Assembly (NCBI RefSeq): GCF_900119845.1
Contig: NZ_FPKU01000003.1
Coordinates: forward strand, 96,145 to 160,144
DNA: 64,000 bases
Source: Devosia enhydra
GTDB taxonomy: Bacteria > Pseudomonadota > Alphaproteobacteria > Rhizobiales > Devosiaceae
Direction: 5' to 3'
The notes beneath the pieces are model-generated. The model was not told where the DNA came from and ran no database searches. It saw only the letters and a list, made by a program, of their open reading frames with translations. Shown one piece after another: positions 37,602 through 47,510 of this stretch (position 1 is its first letter; every line of letters starts with the position of its first letter). A program made the position numbers and the translations under genes.

Positions 37602-38111
37602 TTAGGGCGTGGGGTGCCAACCGATTGACGGCCGCGTAGCCACTCGTCGCAGAATTTCGACTTCATCGGGCCTGATTGGAGCGGTAAGCGGCTCTTGCAC
37701 CCAAAACCCCGCGATGAACCACTTCTCCCCGACATTGAAGTCGGTGTTGCAATCACCATCGCCCCAAGTCATTTCAAAAGGGGTAATTTCGCCTGTGGTG
37801 GGTCCGATAATCGCGGTGTCGACGCGAAACAGCGCAGCGCTCACGTTTTGGTACTTGGAACATTTAGGGGGAAAATTACCCCACTCCCAGTCCCACCACC
37901 GCAACTGACCCTGTTCATTGAGACACTGGCGGGGCGGGGCGCCGAGCACCTGAGCGCCTCCCTCGACAACATAGCCGACAACGGTACCGCCATAAATCTG
38001 CTTAACGCCAGCTATTTTCTCGGCGAGTGTAGCGGGGTAATAAGCGATATCACACGCCTCTGTACAAATCGTCATGGAGGCAAGCGCAGCCAAAACTAGT
38101 CCTGTTCTCAT
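37602..38111 (-). CDS. Secreted Cys-containing protein, possibly NTR/TIMP-like
   Basis: A 169-residue exported protein. The signal segment is MRTGLVLAALASMTICTEA, after which the mature protein would start at a cysteine (CDIAYYP). A strand VKQIYGGTVVGYV, then FRVDTAIIGPTTGEITPFEM and GDCNTDFNVGEKWFIAGF, follow the layout of bacterial netrin/TIMP-like OB-fold domains (trafficking strand, then a late cysteine near a glycine-rich turn). That assignment is tentative. AAGAGGA before ATG 38111 decides the start; the longer frame is not coding. Confidence 0.5.
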   Translation of the reverse strand: MRTGLVLAALASMTICTEACDIAYYPATLAEKIAGVKQIYGGTVVGYVVEGGAQVLGAPPRQCLNEQGQLRWWDWEWGNFPPKCSKYQNVSAALFRVDTAIIGPTTGEITPFEMTWGDGDCNTDFNVGEKWFIAGFWVQEPLTAPIRPDEVEILRRVATRPSIGWHPTP

Positions 38112-38240
38112 GCCGCATTCCTCTTGGCGCGCTCGATAGTGCGCTTCTTGGGCCGTGGCGTCCAGCGATCCCGCCCGATGCGGGGTTGAGGGCTGGCGGT
38201 TTTTCAGCCGCTTGCATATTCTGATCGCTGGAGGCTTAAG

Positions 38241-38441
38241 ATGAGCGTCGTTTTTCGCCAAGGCATTTGCTCGAAACATGGGCTGGTGCAGGCACAGCGC
38301 GACAACCGATACGATGCGATTGGCTGGGTGGTTTCGCTGCTGTCGGGGTTTCAGTGGTCTCCTGACACTCCGTATCGTTGCCCGACCTGTGGCTCACTGA
38401 CCGCGAAGGTGCCTTGTGGACCTGCGAGTTCAACACGTTGA
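38241..38441 (+). CDS. Small putative zinc-knuckle protein
   Basis: A 66-residue protein with CSKHG near residue 10 and CPTCG near residue 48, spaced like the two halves of a zinc ribbon. GGAGG seven bases before ATG 38241 supports translation. The C-terminal tail (KVPCGPASSTR) is undefined. No family recognised; the short length lowers confidence. Confidence 0.5.
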   Translation: MSVVFRQGICSKHGLVQAQRDNRYDAIGWVVSLLSGFQWSPDTPYRCPTCGSLTAKVPCGPASSTR

Positions 38442-38450
38442 GGTCGGGGC

Positions 38451-38810
38451 GTGGGGTATGCGATCTGCACAGTCGGTGATACACGTTATCGCGCGCAGTA
38501 CGCCCCTCTCACCACGAATAACCTGATGCTCGAACTGATCTTGGCTTTGATGAACGAGCCGACGTACCAAGACAAGGACGTGACAGACTTAGTATGCCCG
38601 TCATTTTTTTCTGCCGCACTCTCAGAACTATATCAAGCGCTGGAGGGCCGAGCACCGCAGCTCGAAGTGTACTACAATGTGCAGGATGGATATCAAATTT
38701 TAAGCGTCGAACGGCACCGCCCGCTCGCTCTCTACACTGACGAGTTGCGCATACTGATTTCGACCTCTGACGCATCGTGCCAAGCTCTCGTGTTCCGGAA
38801 AACCCTCTAG
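38451..38810 (+). CDS. Hypothetical protein
   Basis: A 119-residue frame from GTG 38451 (or 94 residues from ATG 38526). The part from residue 26 looks coding: amphipathic helices (LMLELILALMNEP, FFSAALSELYQALEG) then strands (QLEVYYNVQDGYQIL, ALYTDELRILIST). It directly follows the zinc-knuckle frame. No recognised domain and no good ribosome binding site for either start. Confidence 0.4.
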   Translation: MGYAICTVGDTRYRAQYAPLTTNNLMLELILALMNEPTYQDKDVTDLVCPSFFSAALSELYQALEGRAPQLEVYYNVQDGYQILSVERHRPLALYTDELRILISTSDASCQALVFRKTL

Positions 38811-38892
38811 GTTTTGCCCCTCACGCGCAGGCGAGCCATGGGCGCGATGCTTTGTGAGCCCCGACGCCGCTCGCACTCCGTAAGGCAGAGCT

Positions 38893-39302
38893 TCAGATAA
38901 GATTCGACCTGCTCAATTTGCGCTGGCTTGAAATCGATGTGGTTGCGAAGCGGGCCTTCTGGCCCGGCGGAAGCCGGTCACGTCCGACCCTGCCAATCCA
39001 TCTTAGCGCGGGCCGCTCATAGATGAAGTGATAAGCCACCCCGCTGCCGAAGGAGGCCGCGAGGCTCAATGCCATTGCCAATCGCCAGCTGTCCGACACC
39101 AGGCCAACTCCACGCGAGACAATCGAGATGAGCGGCTTGTGAGATAAATGGCGTAGGAGGCATCGCCCAGCACGACAAACCAGGCAGCGACGGGCAGTCG
39201 GCCGGCGCCGCACCCGCCCGGAACGTCCGGCCGCGCTCCCATGCCTGCCACAGAGAACGATCGCGACGCTTCCACCCGCCCCCGCGTTCTGATATCGCTC
39301 AA
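38893..39302 (-). pseudogene. Acyltransferase-3 (OafA/ExoZ type) C-terminal remnant, frameshifted
   Basis: Minus-strand frame 1 reads VVLGDASYAIYLT, the typical near-C-terminal motif of acyltransferase-3 proteins, and the adjacent frame resumes with HKPLISIVSRGVG, a membrane segment, and FGSGVAYHFIYERPALRWI, the family's final motif. The break is at about 39145-39150, consistent with a small deletion in a CAC repeat. Nothing of the N-terminal 250 residues is present. It is a dead O-acetyltransferase-like gene beside the exopolysaccharide locus. Confidence 0.75.
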
Positions 39303-39313
39303 ACCAGAGCGAT
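39294..39313. promoter_or_regulatory. Inverted repeat, likely operator of the EPS MarR gene
   Basis: ATCGCTC (39294-39300) and GAGCGAT (39307-39313) are perfect 7-base arms with spacer AAACCA, 27 bases before the regulator's ATG. MarR proteins commonly bind such palindromes to repress their own operon. Confidence 0.5.
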
Positions 39314-39340
39314 GATCTTCCTCATCGCCGGGGAGTGGCG

Positions 39341-39709
39341 ATGGCGGGGCAGAGGAGCAGGCTTCAGGAGGATGTGCGGTTCCGCGTGCTGCGGCTCCTG
39401 CACGACAATCCCGAGCTGTCGCAGCGCGAGCTGGCCGAGGCCGTCGGCATCAGCAATGGCAGCGCGCATTACCTGCTCTCGGCACTCGTCGACAAGGGCT
39501 TGATCAAGCTCGGCAATTTCACCGCCGCCGCCGACAAGCGGCGATACGCCTATATCCTCACCCCGCACGGCATCGCCGAGAAAGCCGCCATCACCCGCCG
39601 CTTCCTCGAGCGCAAGCTGCGCGAATACGAGGCGGTCAAGGCCGAGATCGAGGCGCTCCGCGGCGAGCTCGACGATACGGCCCCGGCCCGCGACCGGTCG
39701 GGAGCCTGA
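39341..39709 (+). CDS. MarR family EPS-associated transcriptional regulator
   Basis: A 122-residue winged-helix protein: LQEDVRFRVLRLLHDNPELSQRELAEAVGISNGSAHYLLSALVDKGLIKLGNF then the wing KRRYAYILTPHGIAEKAAIT and a C-terminal coiled coil (FLERKLREYEAVKAEIEALRGEL). This matches the MarR_EPS family found at the head of exopolysaccharide loci. ATG 39341 follows GGGGAG; a GTG at 39335 is also possible. It is followed after five bases by the transporter gene and presumably regulates the cluster. Confidence 0.88.
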   Translation: MAGQRSRLQEDVRFRVLRLLHDNPELSQRELAEAVGISNGSAHYLLSALVDKGLIKLGNFTAAADKRRYAYILTPHGIAEKAAITRRFLERKLREYEAVKAEIEALRGELDDTAPARDRSGA

Positions 39710-39714
39710 GCCCC

Positions 39715-41499
39715 ATGGCCGTGAGCGAAATCGCCCGCACGCCCGCGACGAGTGCCACAAGGCCCGCGACACCGGCACGCGAGGGCCTGATCGACGCCCT
39801 GCGCCGGCTCTTCCGCCATCTCTCGGCCCGCCGGCGCACGCAGCTGGCGCTGCTGTTCGGGCTGATGCTCGTGGGCGCCGTCGCCGAGCTCGTCACCATC
39901 GGCGCGGTGCTGCCCTTTCTTGCGCTCATTGCCGATCCGGGGCGCACGGCGGACATTCCGCTCATCGGCCCCTGGCTCACACGGATGGGCTGGCAGGGCG
40001 AGGGGCTGCTCGTTCCGGTGGCGATCGTTTTCGCCATGGTGGCGCTCGCGGCGGGCGGCATCCGCCTGCTGCTGGCCTGGGCGAGCCAGAAATTCGTTTA
40101 CCGCCTCGGGCATGATCTGGGGGTGGAGGTCTACCGCCGCACCCTCTACCAGCCCTATGCCTACCACATCGCCCGCAATTCGAGCGCGCTGATCGCCGAC
40201 ATCAACAAGGTGCAGCTGGTGGTGGGCGGCATCCTGTTGCCGCTGATGCATGCGGTCACCTCCGCCATCATCGCGCTCTTTATTCTCATGGGGCTGATCG
40301 CGATCGATCCCTTCGTGGCGCTGGTGGCGGGCGCGGGGTTCGGCGCGCTGTATCTGGGCATTTCGATCGTGTCGCGCCGCTGGCTCCGGGCCAATGGCAA
40401 GGTGATCGCGGCGGCCCAGTCCCAGCGCATACAGACGGTGCAGGAGGGGCTGGGCGGCATACGCGATGTGCTGCTCGATCAGGCCCAGCCGGTCTATGTG
40501 CAGAAATTCTCCGCCGTCGACACCGCCTTCCGCGATGCGCAGACGGCCAATGCCTTCCTCGGCGCCGCGCCGCGCTATGTCATCGAGGCGACGGGCATGG
40601 TGCTCATCGCCGGGCTTGCGGTGATCCTGACGCAGGGCGAAGGCGGCTTTGCCGCGGCCCTGCCGGTGCTGGGCGCCCTGGCGCTGGGGGCGGTGCGCAT
40701 GCTGCCGCTCCTGCAGCTGATCTATAATGGCTGGACGCAGGTGATGGGCAATTACCACAACCTCGCCGATGTGCTCACCGTGCTCGAACAGCCCATGCCC
40801 GCCCTTTCCGCGCAGGGCGAGGCGCGCCCCGCCCCCCTGCCCTTTGTGCGCGAGATCGTGCTCGACGGGGTGGGCTTTGCCTATGCGCCCGATGCGCCCA
40901 AAGTGCTCGATGGCCTGTCGCTCACCATTCCGCGCGGCGCGCGAGTGGGCATTGTGGGCAAGACGGGCAGCGGCAAATCCACCCTGATGGATCTGTTGAT
41001 GGGGCTGCTCGAGCCCACCAGCGGGCAGATCCGCGTCGATGACATCCCGCTCGATCGTAATACCATGGGGCGCTGGCAGGCCCGCATCGCCCATGTGCCG
41101 CAGGCCATCTATCTCTCCGATAGCTCGATTGCCGAAAACATCGCCTTCGGCGTGCCCTTGGCCGAGATCGATCGCCCCCGCCTGCGCGAGGCGGCCCGCA
41201 AGGCCGCCATCGCCGAGTTCATAGAAGCCCTGCCCCAGGGCTACGAGACCTTCGTGGGCGAGCGCGGCGTAAGGCTATCGGGCGGCCAGCGCCAGCGTAT
41301 TGGCATTGCTCGTGCGCTTTACCGCAAGGCGGATGTGCTGGTCTTCGACGAAGCCACCAGCGCCCTCGACACGGAGACGGAGGCTGCGGTTATGAAAGCG
41401 ATTGAGAGGTTCGACGACGAGCTGACCATCCTCATAATTGCTCACAGAGCGTCTACACTCTATTTCTGCAATAACGTAGTCTCTTTTGAAAAAATATGA
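39715..41499 (+). CDS. ABC exporter / flippase (PglK/MsbA type)
   Basis: A 594-residue fused membrane-ATPase half transporter. Residues about 30-360 hold six helices; the ATPase has Walker A GKTGSGKS, signature LSGGQRQR and Walker B VLVFDEATSALD. Such proteins flip lipid-linked oligosaccharides across the inner membrane. The gene is GC-rich except for its last 80 bases, where composition changes abruptly, suggesting that the following island replaced its original neighbour. It overlaps the methyltransferase gene as ATGA. Confidence 0.92.
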   Translation: MAVSEIARTPATSATRPATPAREGLIDALRRLFRHLSARRRTQLALLFGLMLVGAVAELVTIGAVLPFLALIADPGRTADIPLIGPWLTRMGWQGEGLLVPVAIVFAMVALAAGGIRLLLAWASQKFVYRLGHDLGVEVYRRTLYQPYAYHIARNSSALIADINKVQLVVGGILLPLMHAVTSAIIALFILMGLIAIDPFVALVAGAGFGALYLGISIVSRRWLRANGKVIAAAQSQRIQTVQEGLGGIRDVLLDQAQPVYVQKFSAVDTAFRDAQTANAFLGAAPRYVIEATGMVLIAGLAVILTQGEGGFAAALPVLGALALGAVRMLPLLQLIYNGWTQVMGNYHNLADVLTVLEQPMPALSAQGEARPAPLPFVREIVLDGVGFAYAPDAPKVLDGLSLTIPRGARVGIVGKTGSGKSTLMDLLMGLLEPTSGQIRVDDIPLDRNTMGRWQARIAHVPQAIYLSDSSIAENIAFGVPLAEIDRPRLREAARKAAIAEFIEALPQGYETFVGERGVRLSGGQRQRIGIARALYRKADVLVFDEATSALDTETEAAVMKAIERFDDELTILIIAHRASTLYFCNNVVSFEKI

Positions 41500-42179
41500 G
41501 ATACTTTCAGATGGTATCACTGATCCCTATCAATATAGGCCGAGCCCTCAGACGAGGCTTCGACTATATTCAGAATCGCCCTAGCACCACGCCGAATTAC
41601 GGGATATGCGCTGGATATAGACACAGAAATAATAATAAGTATTTTGACGACATTCAAAACGAAGACGAGTTTCAGAATGAGGTATATGATAAAGCGAAAT
41701 CGCTTCTTATAGAACTCGGTGGAAATTCTGTCATAGATATTGGTTGCGGTTCTGGCTTCAAACTTCTGAAATTTTTCAGTGATTTCCAAACTATTGGCAT
41801 TGACCTTCCTCCGACGGTCAACAAACTTATTGAAATGCACCCTGAACGCGACTGGCGCTCATACTCCTTTAAGGAACGCCCCGCACTGAAGTGCGATGTT
41901 TTAATATGCGCCGACGTTATTGAACATATACCTGACCCCACAGATTTAATTTCCTTTATTTTGAGCATTGAATTTAAAACGGCTGTGATATCGACTCCCG
42001 AACGGGACTTGGTCTATGGCCGGCCTCATAACGGACCACCAAATAATTATGCACACTGCCGCGAGTGGAATATGCACGAACTCACCATTTTTCTTGCCGA
42101 ATACTTCACCGTAGACAGTATTTATATATCAAATTTTGCTCAAGCGACGCAGGCTGCTATTCTCCGGAAGCGACAATAG
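41496..42179 (+). CDS. Class I SAM-dependent methyltransferase
   Basis: A 227-residue protein with motif I VIDIGCGSGFKL and the post-motif DVLICADVIEHIPDP typical of glycan or lipid-head methyltransferases near glycosyltransferases. The start overlaps the flippase stop; an ATG at 41511 is the alternative. Codon usage and AT content differ strongly from flanking genes (for example many AAT, ATA codons), marking the start of the imported segment. Confidence 0.85.
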   Translation: MRYFQMVSLIPINIGRALRRGFDYIQNRPSTTPNYGICAGYRHRNNNKYFDDIQNEDEFQNEVYDKAKSLLIELGGNSVIDIGCGSGFKLLKFFSDFQTIGIDLPPTVNKLIEMHPERDWRSYSFKERPALKCDVLICADVIEHIPDPTDLISFILSIEFKTAVISTPERDLVYGRPHNGPPNNYAHCREWNMHELTIFLAEYFTVDSIYISNFAQATQAAILRKRQ

Positions 42180-42210
42180 TCGCCAACGTGCTGTCAGGGA
42201 GGTTAAATCG

Positions 42211-43023
42211 GTGGGTTTCCCTAAAATATTTGTACTGTCATTATCTAGATCTGCTGATAGGCGAGCTGCAATCAGCGACCAATTTTCGTCTTGCAAATTC
42301 GAGTTTTTCGATGCTGTCGATGGCTATGCATTGACAGACACGGATATAAATAAATACTTTGATACAATTCATATAAGTCGCTTCGAGTCATATATGACTC
42401 CAGGCGCATTTGGCTGCGCCCTTAGTCATGCCTTTATATACAAAAGAATTGTTAACTCTGGATTGCCTGGAGCATTTATATTTGAAGATGATGTGATCGT
42501 TGATCAAGATACCCTTGATAGACTTCCGCAGATTGAGCAGTATTGCCTTGATAGCGATATCGATGTTTTAATGCTGTTCTTCTTGAACCTAAAAGTGACA
42601 AATTTAACAGGTCCTCGTGGATCTAGTTATCCATCAAGTATTATTTACAGCCCTAGCAGCATAGACGATATACCGCTGTCTACAGTTGCTTATTATATTT
42701 CACGAAGCGCAAGCGATAAATTGACTTCCGGCCTTTTTCCAATCAAACGCGGCGCTGACGCTTGGAAAGATTTTTTCAAATTGAAGCTAATAGATAATAT
42801 ATACGTTGCCTACCCCTGCATAGTCGGACATAGCGATCGAAAGGGAGAAATTGATTATGCAGCGACTAGCCGCCTAGGCCATGCCATTTCCCGCTTCGCC
42901 CGTTTTTGTGATAGACACAATATACCGATATTAAATCCGATTTTTCGGTCTCGTAGGAGGCGACGGATGGAGCATATGAGTCAAGTGAATATCGTCGCTC
43001 CTTCCGTAACGAGGGAGGTTTAA
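42211..43023 (+). CDS. Glycosyltransferase family 25
   Basis: A 270-residue enzyme of the GT25 (LPS beta-galactosyltransferase LgtB/LpsA) type. It opens with IFVLSLSRSADRRAAI, has the GCALSHAFIYKRI segment and the metal-binding-like AFIFEDDVIV motif near residue 98. GGGAGG eight bases before GTG 42211 supports this start rather than the frame's earlier ATG in the methyltransferase gene. AT-rich like its neighbours. It would add a sugar to the repeat unit in the cytoplasm. Confidence 0.87.
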   Translation: MGFPKIFVLSLSRSADRRAAISDQFSSCKFEFFDAVDGYALTDTDINKYFDTIHISRFESYMTPGAFGCALSHAFIYKRIVNSGLPGAFIFEDDVIVDQDTLDRLPQIEQYCLDSDIDVLMLFFLNLKVTNLTGPRGSSYPSSIIYSPSSIDDIPLSTVAYYISRSASDKLTSGLFPIKRGADAWKDFFKLKLIDNIYVAYPCIVGHSDRKGEIDYAATSRLGHAISRFARFCDRHNIPILNPIFRSRRRRRMEHMSQVNIVAPSVTREV

Positions 43024-43026
43024 AAT

Positions 43027-44178
43027 ATGCGACCAACAATATTGGTAATCTCAATTCAAGGCTGGTCGGACATGTGGGTTAGCAAACACTGGATAGCCAC
43101 AGCCCTCACAGAATATGGTGACGTTTACTTCTTAGAGCCGTTTAAGGGTGCCTTTTTAAAAGGGAGAGGCGGGAGACTTCGTGAATTCTTATTTGGACCA
43201 TCGTTGAGGAGGGAAGGTAAAGTAAATGTACTTTCGGTGACGTCTTTGCCGGGATATTATAAAGGCACGGGCTGGTATAGGGCGCTATCCCGCTTGATGA
43301 TGAGCCGTCAAATCGCCAATTTGAAACACCTCCTTGGTAATAAATCATATATACTAACGTTTGATGGCCGCAGCTTGCCTTTAATCAAGGCAGTCGCTCC
43401 TGACGGACCAGTCATATATTACGCCATTGATGCTATGAATCCTAAGAACGAAGATCCATGGTATACGGAGGCCGCCCTTATTGACGCATCTGACGCCGTG
43501 CTCACAACCAGCATCCGCCACAAAAACAGACTGCTCTCAACTTCGACGCGGAGAGATTTTATTGTTCTGCCGCACGGAGTCGATTTCTCCCTTGCCAGCG
43601 ATGCTGTTCCTAGCACTCGTCGCGACACATTATATGATGCCGTTATAGGATATACCGGCTCTATACACGACGAGTACGTTGACTTCAATATCATTAGGCA
43701 AGCTGCCCTAGCACGCCCTAGGTGGAACTTTGTTTTCATTGGACCCGCATACCGAAACCCATTGTCAGTAGGCGCAACTGATCAAATCAAACTTATTAGT
43801 GATCTTCCTAACGTTCAAATGCTAGGGGCGAAGCCTTATCAGTCTCTGCCTAGCTATATAGCAGACTTTAATGTCTGCATTATGCCCTACAAGCTTTCTG
43901 TTGATAACGAGCCCTTCAAAACATTGAACTATTTTGCGCAGGGGAAGCCTGTGGTTTCGGCGGATGTGGTCGGAGTTTCTGATTACAAGGAGTTGCTTTA
44001 CACATATAGAGATGCCGAAGGATTTATAAGTTCTATTGAGAGGGCACTAGCTGAGCCGAGGGCACTTGGCGAAGCTCGCGTAAAATACGCGGAAGATCGC
44101 GACTTTCGAGTCCTAACTTCAAAGTTGGTGGATCTTTTCGCCGAATTGAGCGGTCAAAGTGGAGGCAGTAGGCCATAG
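43027..44178 (+). CDS. Glycosyltransferase (GT4/TuaH-like)
   Basis: A 383-residue GT-B enzyme. The N-terminal part has the WVSKHWIATALTEYGDVYFLEPF pattern seen in TuaH-like transferases; the C-terminal nucleotide-sugar domain has VIGYTGSIHDEYVDF, LGAKPYQSLPSYIADFNVCIMPY and EPFKTLNYFAQGKPVV. AT-rich and the last gene of the imported segment; composition returns to normal after about 44180. Confidence 0.88.
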   Translation: MRPTILVISIQGWSDMWVSKHWIATALTEYGDVYFLEPFKGAFLKGRGGRLREFLFGPSLRREGKVNVLSVTSLPGYYKGTGWYRALSRLMMSRQIANLKHLLGNKSYILTFDGRSLPLIKAVAPDGPVIYYAIDAMNPKNEDPWYTEAALIDASDAVLTTSIRHKNRLLSTSTRRDFIVLPHGVDFSLASDAVPSTRRDTLYDAVIGYTGSIHDEYVDFNIIRQAALARPRWNFVFIGPAYRNPLSVGATDQIKLISDLPNVQMLGAKPYQSLPSYIADFNVCIMPYKLSVDNEPFKTLNYFAQGKPVVSADVVGVSDYKELLYTYRDAEGFISSIERALAEPRALGEARVKYAEDRDFRVLTSKLVDLFAELSGQSGGSRP

Positions 44179-44186
44179 TTACTTCG

Positions 44187-45419
44187 GTGTATTTGACCCG
44201 CAATGGCCTCCTCGAACCCCTCGGCAAAAGCCAGGTGCTCGCCTATCTGCGCGGTCTGGCGCAGCAGCAGCGCATCATTCTCATCACGCGCGAAAAGCCT
44301 GAGGATTGGGCCGATGCCGCTGCCATGGCCACCGCCCGCGCCCAGTGCAGCGCCCATAACATAGACTGGCGCCCCCGCCCCTTTCGCGCCCGCCCGCGGC
44401 TTGTCGCCCCCGCGCTCGACATGCTGGGCATGGGCTGGCAGGGGCTTGGCGCCGTGCTGTGGGGCAAGGCGCGGCTCATCCACGCCCGCTCCTATATCCC
44501 CGCCGCCATCGCGCTAGTTCTCAACCGCCTCACCGGAACCCCGTTCATCTTCGATATGCGCGCCCTCTGGCCCGAGGAGCTGATCACCGCCGGCCGCCTG
44601 CGCCGGGGCTCGCTGCTCCATCGCGCCATCGCCTTCATCGAGCGGGCCTGCATCAGGCACGCCGCCGCCACCGTCTCGCTCACCGAGGCTGCGGCCGAGC
44701 ATCTGCACCGCCTCTACCCGCGCGAGCTTGCCGGGCGGCGCCTCATCGTCATCCCCACATGCGCCGATCTCTCGCGCTTCGTCCCGGCCACGATCCCGCC
44801 GTCCGGCCGCGTCATCGGCTGCCTTGGCACGGTGCTCAGCGGCTGGTTCCGCATCGATTGGCTCGCCGCCTTCATTCGCGCAGCCGCCGCGCGCGACCCT
44901 TCCCTCACCTTCATGCTCACCACGCGCGATGATCCGGCAGCGGTGCGCGCCGCCCTCGCCCTGCCGCCCGAACTCGCCGCCCGCGTCTCCATCGCCCCCG
45001 CCAATCCGGCCGAAATCCCCGCCATCCTCCACCAGCAGTTGGCCTCGGTGATGTTCTATGCCGGCGGTGAGGTGTCCGAGCTTGGCCGCTCCCCCACCCG
45101 CATGGCCGAAATTCTCGGCTGCGGCCTGCCGGTGCTCGCCAATGCCGGGGTGGGTGATGTGGCCCGCATCATCGCCGCCCATCGCGTCGGCGTCATCGCC
45201 GAAGGCTCATCGCCCCAGCAGATGGCCGAAGCCTGCGACGCGCTCCTCGCCCTTCTCGCCGATCCCGATCTCGCCCGCCGCTGCCGCACTGCGGCCGAGG
45301 AGATCTTCTCGCTCGAAGCCGGCACCGCTGCGTACCGCGCGATTTACGCCGCGATTCTCGCCCCTGAAACGGATGTCCACACGACTTCACGTGATTCCAC
45401 GCGAATGGAGCGTGAGTGA
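44187..45419 (+). CDS. Glycosyltransferase family 4
   Basis: A 410-residue GT-B transferase. It starts with [20 protein letters not shown], a very characteristic opening, and ends with a group-1 domain ([28 protein letters not shown]). GTG 44187 is the only plausible start after an in-frame TAG eighteen bases upstream. High GC, unlike the preceding three genes. Its stop overlaps the asparagine-synthase start. Confidence 0.88.
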   Translation: MYLTRNGLLEPLGKSQVLAYLRGLAQQQRIILITREKPEDWADAAAMATARAQCSAHNIDWRPRPFRARPRLVAPALDMLGMGWQGLGAVLWGKARLIHARSYIPAAIALVLNRLTGTPFIFDMRALWPEELITAGRLRRGSLLHRAIAFIERACIRHAAATVSLTEAAAEHLHRLYPRELAGRRLIVIPTCADLSRFVPATIPPSGRVIGCLGTVLSGWFRIDWLAAFIRAAAARDPSLTFMLTTRDDPAAVRAALALPPELAARVSIAPANPAEIPAILHQQLASVMFYAGGEVSELGRSPTRMAEILGCGLPVLANAGVGDVARIIAAHRVGVIAEGSSPQQMAEACDALLALLADPDLARRCRTAAEEIFSLEAGTAAYRAIYAAILAPETDVHTTSRDSTRMERE

Positions 45420-47413
45420 TGTGTGGTCTTGCAGGATTTTACGATCCTGCGGGGGGCACAGAGAGTGCCTTTCGCACCCGTATCGAGGCCATGATACACA
45501 CTCTGGCCCACCGGGGACCCGACGGCCAAGGCATTTGGATCGATGAGAAAATCGCCCTCGGCCACCGGCGCCTCGCCATCCTCGATCTCTCCGAGGCCGG
45601 CGCCCAGCCCATGGCCTCCCCCGACGGTCGTTTTATTATCATCTTCAACGGAGAAATCTATAATCATCTTGATCTCCGCCGCGAACTTGCTTCCGAAGAT
45701 GCCGTGCAAGACTGGCGCGGCCACTCCGATACCGAGACGCTTCTGGCCGGCATCGCCCATTGGGGGCTGGACGATACCCTGCGCCGCGCCGCGGGCATGT
45801 TCGCGCTAGCCCTCTGGGACAGAGGGGAAAACCGCCTCTCCCTCGCCCGCGACCGCATCGGCGAAAAGCCGCTCTACTGGGGCTGGGCTGGCCGCGCTCT
45901 GGTCTTCGGTTCCGAACTTAAAGCCCTGCGGCGCCATCCGAATTTCCCCCGCGACATCTGCCGCCAAGCATTGGCACAGTATCTCCGCTTCGCCTATGTC
46001 CCCGCCCCCCGCAGCATTCATCCCGGCATCTATAAACTCGAGCCCGGCTGCATTCTTACTGTAGAAGGACCAATACCTACCGCCGCTCCCGAGTCTCCCC
46101 TACGACCCGACCAAGTCTACGGGTCCATCTCCATCCGACGATACTGGTCATTGGGCGATACGATCGAGCGCGGAGCACACTCACGCTTCGCAACTGAACA
46201 AGAAGCACTTGCAGCTGTTGAATACAGCCTCCGTCAAGCTGTCGCCCGACAAACAATTTCCGACGTTCCACTCGGCGCTTTCCTCTCAGGCGGCATCGAC
46301 AGCTCGCTCATCGTTTCCCTCATGCAGGCGCAGTCATCACGCCCGGTTCGGACCTTCACCATCGGCTTCGACAATCCGGCTTACAACGAAGCGCCGTTCG
46401 CCGCCGCCGTCGCGCGTCACCTAGGCACAGATCACACCGAACTCACGGTTACAGAGGCCGAGGCACGCGACGTCATCCCCCTCCTACCCGAGATGTATGA
46501 CGAGCCTTTCGCCGATTCCTCCCAACTTCCGACCCACCTGGTCTGCAAAGCCGCCCGCACAGCCGTTACAGTAGCACTGTCCGGGGATGCCGGGGATGAG
46601 TTGTTCGGGGGCTATAATCGATACTTCTGGGGACCGCGCATCTGGCAGCGGCTGGACTGGATGCCCCACGCGATGCGGCGGCGCTTGGGCCACTCCATTG
46701 CCGCAATCCCCGTTGCTGCATGGGACAAGATCGGCGCGCTGACTGGCGGCCATGTGTCGAGGACCGGTGACAAGGCGCACAAACTGGCATTCCGCATGCG
46801 CACGGTTCAAACGATGGACGACCTCTATCGCAGCCTCGTTTCCGAATGGCCTGGGAAATATATGGTGATCGGGCTGCACGAGGAGAGCGACACGACACTC
46901 GACGATCCTCTGCCGTCCACACTCGCCGATGATGCCGCCGGGCGCATGATGGCGCAGGATATGCGCTCCTATCTGCCCGATGACATCCTCTGCAAGGTTG
47001 ATCGGGCCGCGATGGCTGTGAGCCTCGAGACGCGCGTTCCCTTTCTCGATCCGGACGTCCTCGCCGTATCGGCCCGCCTGCCGCCACACATGAAGATCCG
47101 CGATGGACAGGGCAAATGGGCGCTGAGGCAGATCCTTTATCGGCACGTGCCACGCGAGCTGATCGAGCGCCCCAAGACCGGGTTCGGCATTCCGGTGGGT
47201 GACTGGCTGCGCGGACCGCTGCGGGATTGGGCCGAGGATCTCCTGTCCGAAGAGGGTCTTAGACGCGAGGGCCTCATCGATCCCGCGCCCGTACGACAGG
47301 CCTGGGCGGAGCACCTCTCCGGTCGACGAGACTGGACGCATCGCATATGGATCATCTTGATGTTCCAGGCCTGGATGATGGCCCAGCGAAGAGGCGTTGC
47401 GCTTCCAGCATGA
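45419..47413 (+). CDS. asnB: Asparagine-synthase-type amidotransferase
   Basis: A 664-residue class II glutamine amidotransferase plus synthetase. Cys2 follows the initiator Met directly (MCGLAGFYD), HRGPDGQG and FNGEIYNH belong to the glutaminase, and the PP-loop SGGIDSS starts the synthetase part; [15 protein letters not shown] and [10 protein letters not shown] follow. Within polysaccharide loci such proteins probably amidate a uronic acid or another sugar carboxylate rather than make free asparagine. Start ATG 45419 overlaps the previous stop. Confidence 0.9.
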   Translation: MCGLAGFYDPAGGTESAFRTRIEAMIHTLAHRGPDGQGIWIDEKIALGHRRLAILDLSEAGAQPMASPDGRFIIIFNGEIYNHLDLRRELASEDAVQDWRGHSDTETLLAGIAHWGLDDTLRRAAGMFALALWDRGENRLSLARDRIGEKPLYWGWAGRALVFGSELKALRRHPNFPRDICRQALAQYLRFAYVPAPRSIHPGIYKLEPGCILTVEGPIPTAAPESPLRPDQVYGSISIRRYWSLGDTIERGAHSRFATEQEALAAVEYSLRQAVARQTISDVPLGAFLSGGIDSSLIVSLMQAQSSRPVRTFTIGFDNPAYNEAPFAAAVARHLGTDHTELTVTEAEARDVIPLLPEMYDEPFADSSQLPTHLVCKAARTAVTVALSGDAGDELFGGYNRYFWGPRIWQRLDWMPHAMRRRLGHSIAAIPVAAWDKIGALTGGHVSRTGDKAHKLAFRMRTVQTMDDLYRSLVSEWPGKYMVIGLHEESDTTLDDPLPSTLADDAAGRMMAQDMRSYLPDDILCKVDRAAMAVSLETRVPFLDPDVLAVSARLPPHMKIRDGQGKWALRQILYRHVPRELIERPKTGFGIPVGDWLRGPLRDWAEDLLSEEGLRREGLIDPAPVRQAWAEHLSGRRDWTHRIWIILMFQAWMMAQRRGVALPA

Positions 47414-47510
47414 TCATGGTTCTCATGCAGACACTCGGACCGAACGGCACTGCGGTGCCGCAGGGCGTCCCTGCAAATCGCCGGGCCCTCGCGGCCAATC
47501 CGCGGCACAC

